Below, in pieces: positions 23,568 through 31,637 of a stretch of 32,239 nt of DNA. Location: NCBI GenBank assembly GCA_904420225.1, contig CAJFUP010000042.1:1-32239 (forward strand), given 5' to 3'. This DNA comes from an uncultured Lachnospiraceae bacterium (GTDB lineage Bacteria > Bacillota > Clostridia > Lachnospirales > Lachnospiraceae). The notes under the pieces were generated by a model. The model did not search any database and was not told the origin of the DNA. It was given only the letters and a program-made list of their open reading frames with translations. A program made the position numbers and the translations under genes. The number at the start of each line of letters is the position of its first letter. Position 1 is the first letter of the stretch.

Positions 23568-24755
23568 TTACGGTTCACAAACCACCACTTCTGCCGTCTC
23601 GATGGCTGTCTTTACCATTTCATCAATTCTTTCTTCCAATTTCTTTTCGGAGGCACGGATAATGTTCACATTGGGCTTTGTGACAGGATGCTTTGCCACA
23701 AATATGGTACAACAATCCTCAAAAGGCTGAATGGATGTCTCAAATGTGCCGATTTTTTCTGCCAGTTCCACAATTTCCTGCTTATCAAAGCCAATGACCG
23801 GACGAAATACCGGCATCGTACATACCTCGTTGGTGGCGGCCAGGCTCTGCATGGTCTGGGATGCCACCTGGCCGATGCTCTCTCCGGTGATCAGCCCCAG
23901 CGCCCCGGTTTCCCTGGCAATGGACTCCGCGATGCGCATCATGTAACGGCGCATAATAATGGTCAGCTCATCATGGGGACACTTATCATATATATAAAGC
24001 TGAATATCTGTGAAGTTTACAATGTGCAGCCGGATGGGACCGGAATAGCGGGCCACCAACCTGGCCAAATCCACCACCTTCTGCTTAGCCCGCTCACTGG
24101 TATAGGGCGGCGCATGGAAATAAGTGGCGTCCAAAAATACCCCTCTCTTGGCGATCATATATCCCGCCACTGGGCTGTCGATTCCGCCGGAAAGCAAAAG
24201 CATGGCCTTTCCATTGGTGCCAATGGGCATGCCGCCGGGACCTGGTATATCCAGGGAATATACGTTGATGAACTGCTCCCGCACTTCCACCTTTAGCATT
24301 ATCTGGGGATGATGGACATCTACGCGCATCTGCGGAAATGCATCCAAAATTCTTCCTCCCAGCTCCCGATTCATCTCTTGAGAGTTGAGAGGATAATTTT
24401 TACGGCTTCTGCGACATTCCACCTTAAATGTCAGGTTTTTATCCGGATACATTTCATCCATATAGGAAATAATCTTTTGGGACAAATCATCAAATCCCTC
24501 ATCCGCCATCTGAACCACCGGACAAATATGGACAATGCCGAACACCCGCTTCAGTGCTTCCAGCAATTCGTCATAATCATACGACGATTCGGCATTGACA
24601 TAAATGCGTCCCATGGCTTTCGTCACCTGGAAACTCCCCTCCACATGCTTTAGGGCGTGGCGGATTTGTTTTACCAGAGCATCTTCAAATAAATAGCGAT
24701 TCTTACCTTTGATGCCGATTTCGGCATATTTAATCAAAAACGATTGAAAAACCAT
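23568..24755 (-). CDS. thiI: tRNA 4-thiouridine synthase ThiI
   Basis: Transfers sulfur to U8 of tRNA (s4U8), and in many bacteria also to ThiS for thiamine synthesis. The 395 residues contain an N-terminal ferredoxin-like region, a THUMP domain (about 60-165) and the PP-loop SGGIDSP (189-195). The protein ends without the C-terminal rhodanese domain of E. coli ThiI, as in Bacillus-type enzymes. Cys348/Cys349 (EDCCTIF) lie near the position of the E. coli disulfide-forming Cys344. The ATG at 24755 has AGGAA upstream. It directly follows the cysteine desulfurase gene (26 bp), its expected sulfur donor. The operon ends at the terminator at 23517-23559. Confidence 0.96.
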   Translation of the reverse strand: MVFQSFLIKYAEIGIKGKNRYLFEDALVKQIRHALKHVEGSFQVTKAMGRIYVNAESSYDYDELLEALKRVFGIVHICPVVQMADEGFDDLSQKIISYMDEMYPDKNLTFKVECRRSRKNYPLNSQEMNRELGGRILDAFPQMRVDVHHPQIMLKVEVREQFINVYSLDIPGPGGMPIGTNGKAMLLLSGGIDSPVAGYMIAKRGVFLDATYFHAPPYTSERAKQKVVDLARLVARYSGPIRLHIVNFTDIQLYIYDKCPHDELTIIMRRYMMRIAESIARETGALGLITGESIGQVASQTMQSLAATNEVCTMPVFRPVIGFDKQEIVELAEKIGTFETSIQPFEDCCTIFVAKHPVTKPNVNIIRASEKKLEERIDEMVKTAIETAEVVVCEP

Positions 24756-24781
24756 ATAATTCCTTTCTCTATTATCTCTAT

Positions 24782-25936
24782 TTACCCTCTCCGATAACGG
24801 CGCAACATGGGCAGCAGCTGCCGCAGGGTATCCACGGTATATGTGATTTCATCCATGACTGTCTCCATCCCAAAACTGAAGCGTATCGTGGAATCCAAAA
24901 GATCCCTGGCCACGCCAATGCTCTTAAGTGTCGAACTCACAGACGGATGATTGCTGGAGCAGGCGGAACCGGAAGATACATAGATTCCCTTTTCCTCCAG
25001 GGCATGGAGCAATACCTCGCTCCTGACCCCCTCGAAGCTGACACTGACAATGTGGGGCGCCGAATCTCTCCCGGTGAGACCGTTGACCACCGTGCCATCC
25101 AGACTGGCCACACCATCCACCAACGCTTCTTTCAGACGGTATAGCCGCTCCACCTTTTCCTGGTGATCCCGATACATCTCCTGAGCAGCCAGGCCTAGTC
25201 CGGCAATCCCCGGCACATTTTCCGTGCCGGAGCGCAGATCTTTTTGCTGTCCTCCTCCAAAAACAATGGGCTTGATTTTTACCGAATCCCCCACATAGAG
25301 AAATCCAATTCCCTTGGGGCCATGGATCTTATGGCCGCTGACAGACAGCAGGTCAATTCCCTGCCTCTTGGGACGGATTTCATATTTTCCATACGCCTGA
25401 ATAGCGTCCACGTGAAACAGGATATCCGGCTTTTTTCTCTTGATCATTTGGGCGATTTCTTCCACAGGCTCCACCGCCCCCATCTCATTATTGACGTACA
25501 TGACCGATATCAAAATGGTGTCCTCCCGGATGGCGTCTTCAAGGGCGTCCAGACGGATTTTCCCCATCTGGTCCACTGGAAGGTATGTGACGGAAAATCC
25601 CTGTTCCTCAAGAAAACGCATGGGCTGACGCACGCTGGCATGTTCCACGCTGCTGGTTATCAAATGCATTCCGGCTCTGCGGTTTGCCATGGCTGCTCCA
25701 ATCAAAGCCATATTATTGGATTCTGTCCCTCCAGAAGTGAAATAAATGTTCTTTTCCGCCACTTTCAATGTTTTGGCGATCCGTTCCCGTGCCAGACGAA
25801 CCTGTGCTTCCGCTTCCACTCCTTTTTTATGAAGGGAAGACGGATTTCCGTATTCCACCTCCATAACTTCCACCATCAGATCCTTCACACACGGCAGGAC
25901 CCTGGTAGTTGCCGAATTATCCAAATATGCTTCCAT
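24782..25936 (-). CDS. Cysteine desulfurase, NifS/IscS family (NifZ-like partner of ThiI)
   Basis: A PLP enzyme of 384 residues that takes sulfur from cysteine as a persulfide and passes it to acceptors. The cofactor lysine is Lys203 in SGHKIHGPKG, His99 in SSVEHASV stacks on PLP, and the persulfide Cys326 lies in VSSGSACSSNHPS. The frame is open back to 26125, but the ATG at 25936 with AGGAACGAG upstream gives the family start MEAYLDNSATT. The adjacent thiI gene, 26 bp downstream, makes it the probable dedicated donor for tRNA thiolation, as described for NifZ-ThiI in B. subtilis. A role in Fe-S assembly cannot be excluded, but no IscU/SufU gene is visible. Confidence 0.95.
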   Translation of the reverse strand: MEAYLDNSATTRVLPCVKDLMVEVMEVEYGNPSSLHKKGVEAEAQVRLARERIAKTLKVAEKNIYFTSGGTESNNMALIGAAMANRRAGMHLITSSVEHASVRQPMRFLEEQGFSVTYLPVDQMGKIRLDALEDAIREDTILISVMYVNNEMGAVEPVEEIAQMIKRKKPDILFHVDAIQAYGKYEIRPKRQGIDLLSVSGHKIHGPKGIGFLYVGDSVKIKPIVFGGGQQKDLRSGTENVPGIAGLGLAAQEMYRDHQEKVERLYRLKEALVDGVASLDGTVVNGLTGRDSAPHIVSVSFEGVRSEVLLHALEEKGIYVSSGSACSSNHPSVSSTLKSIGVARDLLDSTIRFSFGMETVMDEITYTVDTLRQLLPMLRRYRRG

Positions 25937-26061
25937 TTTTCTCGTTCCTCTTTTCTCACTCTTCGGTCTGCGGCGGCGCAGTATCCTCCCCATGGATCCT
26001 CTGGCCGCAGCTTCCCCTATCTCCAGACCCGCACGGCAGACACCGACTGTCCGTCCAGCTC

Positions 26062-27006
26062 TTATATATAGCCCAGCGCGCGCAGCACAAACAGCCAGCC
26101 CGTCAAGGTAAACGCGCTGAGACAAGTGGTCACCATGACAACACTGGAAGTCAGCACACCGTCATGGCCCATATTTTTCGCCATTACATAACAGCTAACC
26201 GTGGTAGCCGATCCCAGCATGATCAGCACAGCCACCAACTGCTCTCTTTCGAAGCCCAACCAAACCGCCGCAGGCAAAAAAACAGCGGCCAGAATCACCA
26301 GCTTCAAAGCGCTGGCCGCCATGGTGGGTTTTACCATGGCCAGAGCCTTTTTTCCCTCAAAACCGGCGCCCATGGCCATAAGTCCCATGGGTGTCGCCAG
26401 TGCGGCCACGGAATCCACGCTCTTTTTCAGAATCTCCGGCTGCGGAATCCGGCAGAGAGACCAGATAAGCCCCACCGCAATTCCCCATAAAATCGGATTG
26501 GTCACAATACCCACAGCCGCTTTTTTCAAAGCCACTTTATCCAGCTTCCCGGCTGCGGGATTCATGAAGGATAAAACCAGAACTGCCATGATATTATATA
26601 GCGGCACAGTTCCTATGATCATCAGCGGCGCCATCCCCGCATCACCGTATATATTCTGAATAAACGCGATACCCAGCAAAGCGGCGCTACTGCGGTAAGA
26701 AGCCTGGACAAATTCTCCGCGAATCTCTCTTTTTACGAAAAATCTGGATACCACTGCAATGGCCATGATACTAATCAATGTGGCAAAAAAGCAGAACGCC
26801 ACAAACGCGCCGTCCCAAACCTCATAAAAATCCTCCCCCGCCAAGTCCTGAAACAAGACTGCCGGGAGAGCAATTTTGAATACGAACTGATTCATTTTGG
26901 AGGCAAATTCCTGATCCATCAGACCGATCTTTCGGAAGGCCATGCCCAGCAGCATCATCAGAAATACCGGCACAGTGGCATTGAGACTGAAAATCAGATT
27001 GTCCAT
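26062..27006 (-). CDS. AEC family transporter (auxin efflux carrier type)
   Basis: A 314-residue membrane protein with about ten hydrophobic segments in two similar halves. The start (NLIFSLNATVPVFLMMLLGMAFRKIGLMD) and the block SCYVMAKNMGHDG are typical of the auxin efflux carrier/malonate-malate carrier family. Members export or import small organic acids; the substrate here cannot be deduced. The ATG at 27006 has AGGAAG upstream and begins five bases after the sseB stop, so the two are co-transcribed. The cysteine desulfurase follows after 125 bp without a visible terminator. Confidence 0.92.
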   Translation of the reverse strand: MDNLIFSLNATVPVFLMMLLGMAFRKIGLMDQEFASKMNQFVFKIALPAVLFQDLAGEDFYEVWDGAFVAFCFFATLISIMAIAVVSRFFVKREIRGEFVQASYRSSAALLGIAFIQNIYGDAGMAPLMIIGTVPLYNIMAVLVLSFMNPAAGKLDKVALKKAAVGIVTNPILWGIAVGLIWSLCRIPQPEILKKSVDSVAALATPMGLMAMGAGFEGKKALAMVKPTMAASALKLVILAAVFLPAAVWLGFEREQLVAVLIMLGSATTVSCYVMAKNMGHDGVLTSSVVMVTTCLSAFTLTGWLFVLRALGYI

Positions 27007-27011
27007 TCCAT

Positions 27012-27815
27012 TTACTCTTCCTTGATATCAAACCGTCTGCGGATCATGGATATCTGTTCCTTCATCAGCGGAAGATTAAAGCTCTGAGGATTCAGCATAT
27101 ATCCCTTGGCATCCTTCATCAATGTTTTCTCCAGCTTGGCAAACGGTATCTTCAGCGGCTGAATTTTGGCATTTCCCTGACCGAATTTTTGAAATTCAAT
27201 GAAATCCGTAAACAGGGGCTGATACATGACGCCGTCTTTATTCTTCAGCAGCATGAAACGGAAACGCCGTTTGCCCTCCGGCTCCTCCTCATTTTTATCT
27301 TCCATTTCAATGGGACACAGATACTCCGCTCTGGCCAAATTCACAGACAGCTCTTCATCCAGTTCCCTGATATTCTGCTTTTCTTCGATCTTTCCTGGTT
27401 TGCGCAGTTCTTGAAGGAAATAAATGGCTGTCAACTGCAGCTGCGGATTCATCAAAGGCCGCTGCTCCTTGGGAAGCGCATCATACCCCGGCTGCTTCAC
27501 GATCTGATCCACTTCCAGCTCCATTTCGCCGTCATCACAATAAATCACCGTATTCACGCCAATGGACACCAGAGTGCCGAAAAAGTTCAGATACTGGCGG
27601 TTAAATGTGCGGATAGCCATCAAAGCCACTCCCTGCTCCGCCTGCTGCTTCACGTAGCTCTTCACATCTTCTTCTTTTCTAAATATATAGACCTGGTCAT
27701 TGAATGTCTCCGGGTCGCACACCACATAGGGCAGATTCGTCGTCCTGGCAAAAGCCGTATACAATTCATCTGCTGCCAACAAATTTCTGATAACCAAACG
27801 CTTGTCAATCGTCAT
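27012..27815 (-). CDS. SseB family protein
   Basis: A 267-residue soluble protein with the SseB N-terminal domain pattern: a helical start (MTIDKRLVIRNLLAADELYTAFA), then YVVCDPETFNDQVYIFRKEEDVKSYV and LMAIRTFNRQ. A second half carries the block YQPLFTDFIEFQKF. SseB was named for enhanced serine sensitivity in E. coli. The biochemical role in Firmicutes is unknown. The ATG at 27815 was preferred over a GTG at 27830, which lacks a ribosome site. It is the first gene of the probable sseB-AEC-desulfurase-thiI operon, with its own promoter. Confidence 0.85.
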   Translation of the reverse strand: MTIDKRLVIRNLLAADELYTAFARTTNLPYVVCDPETFNDQVYIFRKEEDVKSYVKQQAEQGVALMAIRTFNRQYLNFFGTLVSIGVNTVIYCDDGEMELEVDQIVKQPGYDALPKEQRPLMNPQLQLTAIYFLQELRKPGKIEEKQNIRELDEELSVNLARAEYLCPIEMEDKNEEEPEGKRRFRFMLLKNKDGVMYQPLFTDFIEFQKFGQGNAKIQPLKIPFAKLEKTLMKDAKGYMLNPQSFNLPLMKEQISMIRRRFDIKEE

Positions 27816-27862
27816 ATTCCTTTGCCTCACTATCTTTTAACGTACAAAATGCCATCGCTATT

Positions 27863-27891
27863 AGCATACCATATTCCCAGGATTTTGTCAC
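27863..27891 (-). promoter_or_regulatory. Promoter of the sseB operon
   Basis: On the minus strand GTGACA (27886-27891), a 17-bp spacer and TATGCT (27863-27868) with an upstream TG (extended -10) lie about 48 bp before the sseB ATG. Confidence 0.65.
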
Positions 27892-27904
27892 CCTCCCTTT
27901 TTGG

Positions 27905-27933
27905 TTGCGTTTTCCGCATCATGCCGGTATAAT
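27905..27933 (+). promoter_or_regulatory. Promoter of the RlmI-like methyltransferase gene
   Basis: TTGCGT (27905-27910), a 17-bp spacer and TATAAT (27928-27933) lie 46 bp before the ATG. The -35 box lies 13 bp from that of the divergent sseB promoter. Confidence 0.75.
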
Positions 27934-27979
27934 ATAACCGTGAATTACGGATATTTTAAATCAACATGGGAGGTCAGTT

Positions 27980-28843
27980 ATGTGGTTAGCGAACCAATGG
28001 AAGGAATATGAAGTGCTGGATACCTCATCCGGCGAAAAACTGGAGCGCTGGGGGGATTACACGCTCATTCGGCCGGATCCTCAAGTCATCTGGAACACAC
28101 CGAAAACGCTTCCCGGCTGGAAAAAGCCCAACGCCCACTATCACCGCAGCAAAAAAGGCGGCGGAGAATGGGAATTTTTCCAGCTCCCCGAGCAGTGGGA
28201 TATTCATTACAAGGGACTGACATTTCATTTGAAGCCATTTAGTTTCAAACATACCGGGCTTTTCCCCGAACAGGCGGCCAACTGGGATTGGTTTGGAGAA
28301 AAAATCCGCCTGGCCCATCGGCCCATTAAAGTGCTGAATCTATTCGCCTACACAGGAGGCGCCACATTGGCCGCTGCCCAGTCGGGCGCAGCTGTCACCC
28401 ATGTGGATGCATCCAAGGGTATGGTCACCTGGGCCAAGGAAAATGCCGTGTCCTCTGGTCTGGGTAATGCTCCCATCCGCTGGATCGTGGATGACTGTCA
28501 GAAATTTGTGGAACGGGAAATCCGGCGCGGCAACCGTTACGATGCCATCATCATGGATCCCCCTTCCTATGGGCGGGGTCCCAAGGGAGAAATATGGAAA
28601 ATTGAGGATGCCATCCATCCTCTGGTGCAGCTTTGCAGCCGCCTATTGTCTGAGCGTCCCCTGTTCTTTTTAATCAACTCCTACACCACAGGCTTTGCCC
28701 CATCTGTTTTATCGTACCTACTGGGCACAGAAGTGGTTCCCCGTTTTGGGGGCAGCGTCATGGCAGATGAGGTTGGTCTTCCCGTCACCCACAGCGGACT
28801 GACGCTGCCATGCGGCTCCTCTGGCCGCTGGGAAGCCATCTAA
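27980..28843 (+). CDS. Class I SAM-dependent methyltransferase, RlmI/K-like without PUA domain
   Basis: A 287-residue methyltransferase similar to the catalytic part of 23S rRNA m5C methyltransferase RlmI. SAM motif I is LNLFAYTGGAT (about 119-129), the acidic residue follows in HVDASKGMVTWAKENA, and the motif IV DPPSYGRGPKG (193-203) is typical of the RlmI/RlmK group. An N-terminal beta-rich module (about 1-95) precedes the Rossmann fold. There is no PUA domain and it is shorter than the ~390-residue RlmI. An rRNA substrate is likely but inferred. The ATG at 27980 has GGGAGG upstream. It converges on yitT with only three bases between the two stop codons. Confidence 0.88.
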   Translation: MWLANQWKEYEVLDTSSGEKLERWGDYTLIRPDPQVIWNTPKTLPGWKKPNAHYHRSKKGGGEWEFFQLPEQWDIHYKGLTFHLKPFSFKHTGLFPEQAANWDWFGEKIRLAHRPIKVLNLFAYTGGATLAAAQSGAAVTHVDASKGMVTWAKENAVSSGLGNAPIRWIVDDCQKFVEREIRRGNRYDAIIMDPPSYGRGPKGEIWKIEDAIHPLVQLCSRLLSERPLFFLINSYTTGFAPSVLSYLLGTEVVPRFGGSVMADEVGLPVTHSGLTLPCGSSGRWEAI

Positions 28844-28846
28844 TTT

Positions 28847-29713
28847 CTAGTTAAAACCGCGGAATCCCTTTCCGATGATCTCACTGGAATTGGTGATCAT
28901 CATAAAGGCTCCCGGCTCTGTCTTTTTTACAAAATTGCGCAGCTGCACTGCCTGGCCCCGCTTCAGTACCGTGAGAATCACGGTACGGGGCGCATGGGTA
29001 AAGGCTCCCTGGGCCTGGTAGACAGTGGCGCTTCTTTTGAGCTCATCTCGGATAAAATTACAGATGGGTTCGGGATCATCGCAGACTACGTTGAAACACT
29101 TACATCGGTTAATGCTCTCAATGACATTGTCGATGACCAGCGATTTTGCCAAAAGTCCCGTGAAAGAGAATAATCCCGTGGTCACATCAAACACGAAACA
29201 AGAAGCCACCACAATTCCCAAATCCACCAAAAACAGCGCTGTGCCAATATTGACTGGCGTATATTTTTTAAGTATCATGGCCACGATGTCGGTTCCCCCG
29301 CCGGAAGCGCCGATATTGAATAAAATGGCTGAGCTGAGAGCGGGAAGAAAAATGGCAAAAATCAGTTCCAAAACCGGCTGCTGTGTCAAAGGCGCCTCCA
29401 TGGGAAACAAGGTCTCCATGGCAGAAAGCCCCACTGACATCAGCACACTGACATAAACAGTTTTGATGCCAAAGCTTGTCCCCAAAAACAAAAATCCCAC
29501 TGCCAGCAGCCCCATGTTGATAATAAACGTATACGTGCTGGCCGAGAGACCAGACACTTCCGCCAATACCACCGCAATTCCGGTCACACCGCCAAATGAA
29601 AAATTGTTGGGAAATTTGAATACATACACCCCCACCACCAAGAGCAGGGTAGCCATTGTCAAGATCCCGTACTCTCTCACTGTCTCCGTTTTTTTCATTG
29701 TCATTCGCAACAT
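28847..29713 (-). CDS. YitT family membrane protein
   Basis: A 288-residue membrane protein with about five to six N-terminal hydrophobic segments and a C-terminal soluble DUF2179 domain (about 205-285: SATVYQAQGAFTHAPRTVILTVLKR). The GGTDIVAMILKKY block is typical of YitT. The family is common in Firmicutes and its transport or regulatory function is not established. The ATG at 29713 has AGGAG inside the tail of the upstream hydrolase gene, whose stop lies three bases away, so translation is coupled. It converges with the methyltransferase gene, leaving no room for an intergenic terminator. Confidence 0.93.
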   Translation of the reverse strand: MLRMTMKKTETVREYGILTMATLLLVVGVYVFKFPNNFSFGGVTGIAVVLAEVSGLSASTYTFIINMGLLAVGFLFLGTSFGIKTVYVSVLMSVGLSAMETLFPMEAPLTQQPVLELIFAIFLPALSSAILFNIGASGGGTDIVAMILKKYTPVNIGTALFLVDLGIVVASCFVFDVTTGLFSFTGLLAKSLVIDNVIESINRCKCFNVVCDDPEPICNFIRDELKRSATVYQAQGAFTHAPRTVILTVLKRGQAVQLRNFVKKTEPGAFMMITNSSEIIGKGFRGFN

Positions 29714-29716
29714 TTC

Positions 29717-31444
29717 TTACTCCTTTTCCCCCTTACTCACCAGAACCGTTTCTATTTCTCCAGGAGCACGGATCACGCTTTCTATGGTGCCATCTTTTTT
29801 CTTGCTGTGAAAGATATATACTTCTCCATGGGGAGTGGGATATGTGCCCTCCGCCCATTCCAAATCTCCCAGTCTCGGCCAGATCTCCAACCTGCGGCAG
29901 CCAGCATCCATAACGCGAACCCCCAGTATCGTCTCTGAAATCCAAGGCGTCACACCAGCGGACCAGCCATGGCACAGACTGTGGCGATATCCTTGATAGC
30001 AGTAGTTCCCATACGTGCCATGGACATCCACACCAGAGCGGCCATCCCCTTTGTCCTCTTCCAAAACCAGCGCGTCAATTGGTGAAGCGCGCTCCATCCA
30101 GCGGATATCAAAATCCTCCCAAAACGTGGTGGCGCCCAAAGCCAACATTCCGCCCCAATATTCACGGACACAGTCAAGACACCCCAAAATATCACCGGCC
30201 ATGGCTCTGGCTGTCAGAATATAATATCCCATGAAGGTGGAGAGCCCCTGGGCTCTGCCGACTCGCAGCAGCCTTTGGTTAACTGTTTTGGCGTCTTCCT
30301 GTCCGGCCAAAACCATCAAAGCTGCCGCCTGCTTGGCCTCTCCGCAGTTTCCCTTCCACCGCCGCAAACGTGCCACATCCTCCCGACACCGCTTGGCCCA
30401 TTGCGGTTCCTGCAGCACCTGAAACAGTATCTCCATTTTCTCTTCTGCCAGAATGTGAATGGCCTGAAGTCCCGCATCCACCACATCAGCGTTCTCCGAT
30501 GTGGGCCAGTCCACAAAACGGACTTGGGGCGTCGTATCCCTTCCATCCGCGCCGATACATGCGGAGAGCTGTTCAGCCAACCCCATCAGATATGCTCTCT
30601 GTTCTTTCAGATACGCCAGGTCACCCGTGTGCCAATACCAGTCATATTGGGATATCACCCACCACATGGAGTAGGAAGGGAATCCATTCATCCATCCGGG
30701 CAGTGGTGTCTCATCCCGGACAAAATCCAGACTTTTGGGCACCGTCTCGTCAAAACCAAAAACGGCTTCTATGGTGGCGATTTCCGGATGCATATCCCCC
30801 GCCCATATGAGTCGATCTCTTTTGATACCGTCCCACAGATAGTTCTGCATGTTTAAATGCACCGTATAAGCTCCTGTATCCCAAATCCGATTCAGCAGGG
30901 CATCACTGGAGCGGAAACTCCCTCTATACGGAATATCCCTGTATACCAGCACTCCCTTCACGGTTTTCAGCACAAGACTGGCGTTTTTTTCCAGCAGATC
31001 CAGACGGACAAAGCGAAATCCCGTCTCTCCCACCGGCGTCATACTCATACTGTGAATCATAATGGTCAAATCACGCAGCGCATGGTCATTGGTGGCTGTT
31101 TTCCCCTCTCCCGTCTCACTCATGGCCTCCATGGCCGATTCCCCAAAACGGACACGGACACAAACTCCATCTCCTTTGGTCTCCTGCCAGGCGGCAATCA
31201 CTATTCCCCCGTGAATTTCACGACCAAAGTCCAGAAGCACAGATGCGGTCTTCCCTCTATTATGAAGAATACAGGGATTCTTTGCCTGAAGGGAAATCTG
31301 GGGCGATCGATTTTCCAACAAATAGTGGCTGTTTTCCACCATTGCGTCTTCTTCCTGCGTCATCCAGACCACTTTGACGGGTGTCACATATGCGCGTCTC
31401 CGCTTATCTTGTTCCAAATTTTCCAGCATCATGAGATTTGTCAT
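29717..31444 (-). CDS. GH78-like (alpha-L-rhamnosidase family) hydrolase, compact form
   Basis: A 575-residue protein with a beta-rich N-terminal part (ASVLLDFGREIHGG, about 68-80) and an (alpha/alpha)6 barrel of the GH78 type. The catalytic block reads DGIKRDRLIWAGD (205-217). The usual GH78 form is D-x-x-x-R-E-x-x-x-W-x-G-D, so Asp210 takes the general-acid Glu position. The second catalytic Glu is present as Glu443 in GATTFWEDFD. There is no signal peptide, so it would act in the cytoplasm on imported oligosaccharides. It is much shorter than 900-residue GH78 enzymes and lacks their accessory domains. The ATG at 31444 has AGGAGG nine bases upstream, and the promoter is at 31498-31526. Rhamnosidase specificity is not assured. 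Confidence 0.85.
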   Translation of the reverse strand: MTNLMMLENLEQDKRRRAYVTPVKVVWMTQEEDAMVENSHYLLENRSPQISLQAKNPCILHNRGKTASVLLDFGREIHGGIVIAAWQETKGDGVCVRVRFGESAMEAMSETGEGKTATNDHALRDLTIMIHSMSMTPVGETGFRFVRLDLLEKNASLVLKTVKGVLVYRDIPYRGSFRSSDALLNRIWDTGAYTVHLNMQNYLWDGIKRDRLIWAGDMHPEIATIEAVFGFDETVPKSLDFVRDETPLPGWMNGFPSYSMWWVISQYDWYWHTGDLAYLKEQRAYLMGLAEQLSACIGADGRDTTPQVRFVDWPTSENADVVDAGLQAIHILAEEKMEILFQVLQEPQWAKRCREDVARLRRWKGNCGEAKQAAALMVLAGQEDAKTVNQRLLRVGRAQGLSTFMGYYILTARAMAGDILGCLDCVREYWGGMLALGATTFWEDFDIRWMERASPIDALVLEEDKGDGRSGVDVHGTYGNYCYQGYRHSLCHGWSAGVTPWISETILGVRVMDAGCRRLEIWPRLGDLEWAEGTYPTPHGEVYIFHSKKKDGTIESVIRAPGEIETVLVSKGEKE

Positions 31445-31497
31445 TGTATCCGGCCTCCTGATCCGTCATATCCCCCCACTGTCAGATCTTTATTTTC

Positions 31498-31526
31498 ATT
31501 CTATTCCAGCCCCCATGGGAAGTCAA
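31498..31526 (-). promoter_or_regulatory. Promoter of the GH78-yitT operon
   Basis: On the minus strand TTGACT (31521-31526), a 17-bp spacer and TAGAAT (31498-31503) lie about 54 bp before the ATG at 31444, giving a strong vegetative promoter match. Confidence 0.82.
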
Positions 31527-31560
31527 GAAGAAGGTTCTTGCGCTCTCCCTTATTTCCGTG

Positions 31561-31602
31561 CATTAAGAAACCGCAATCCCTCGATTTCTCAAGGGATTGC
31601 GG
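31561..31602 (-). terminator. Terminator after tuf
   Basis: A perfect 11-bp stem CCGCAATCCCT (31571-31581) / AGGGATTGCGG (31592-31602) with a 10-nt loop, followed on the minus strand by TTTCTT. It lies 36 bp after the tuf stop and before the GH78 promoter. The T run is modest, but the stem is strong. Confidence 0.82.
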
Positions 31603-31637
31603 CACTGGTTTTTGAATATTGGATTCTATATCAATGA

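Noticed and set aside
25937-26125. N-terminal extension of the cysteine desulfurase
   Set aside because: The added residues are Arg/Ala/Gly-rich and unrelated to the family. The ATG at 25936 has a ribosome site and gives the canonical start.
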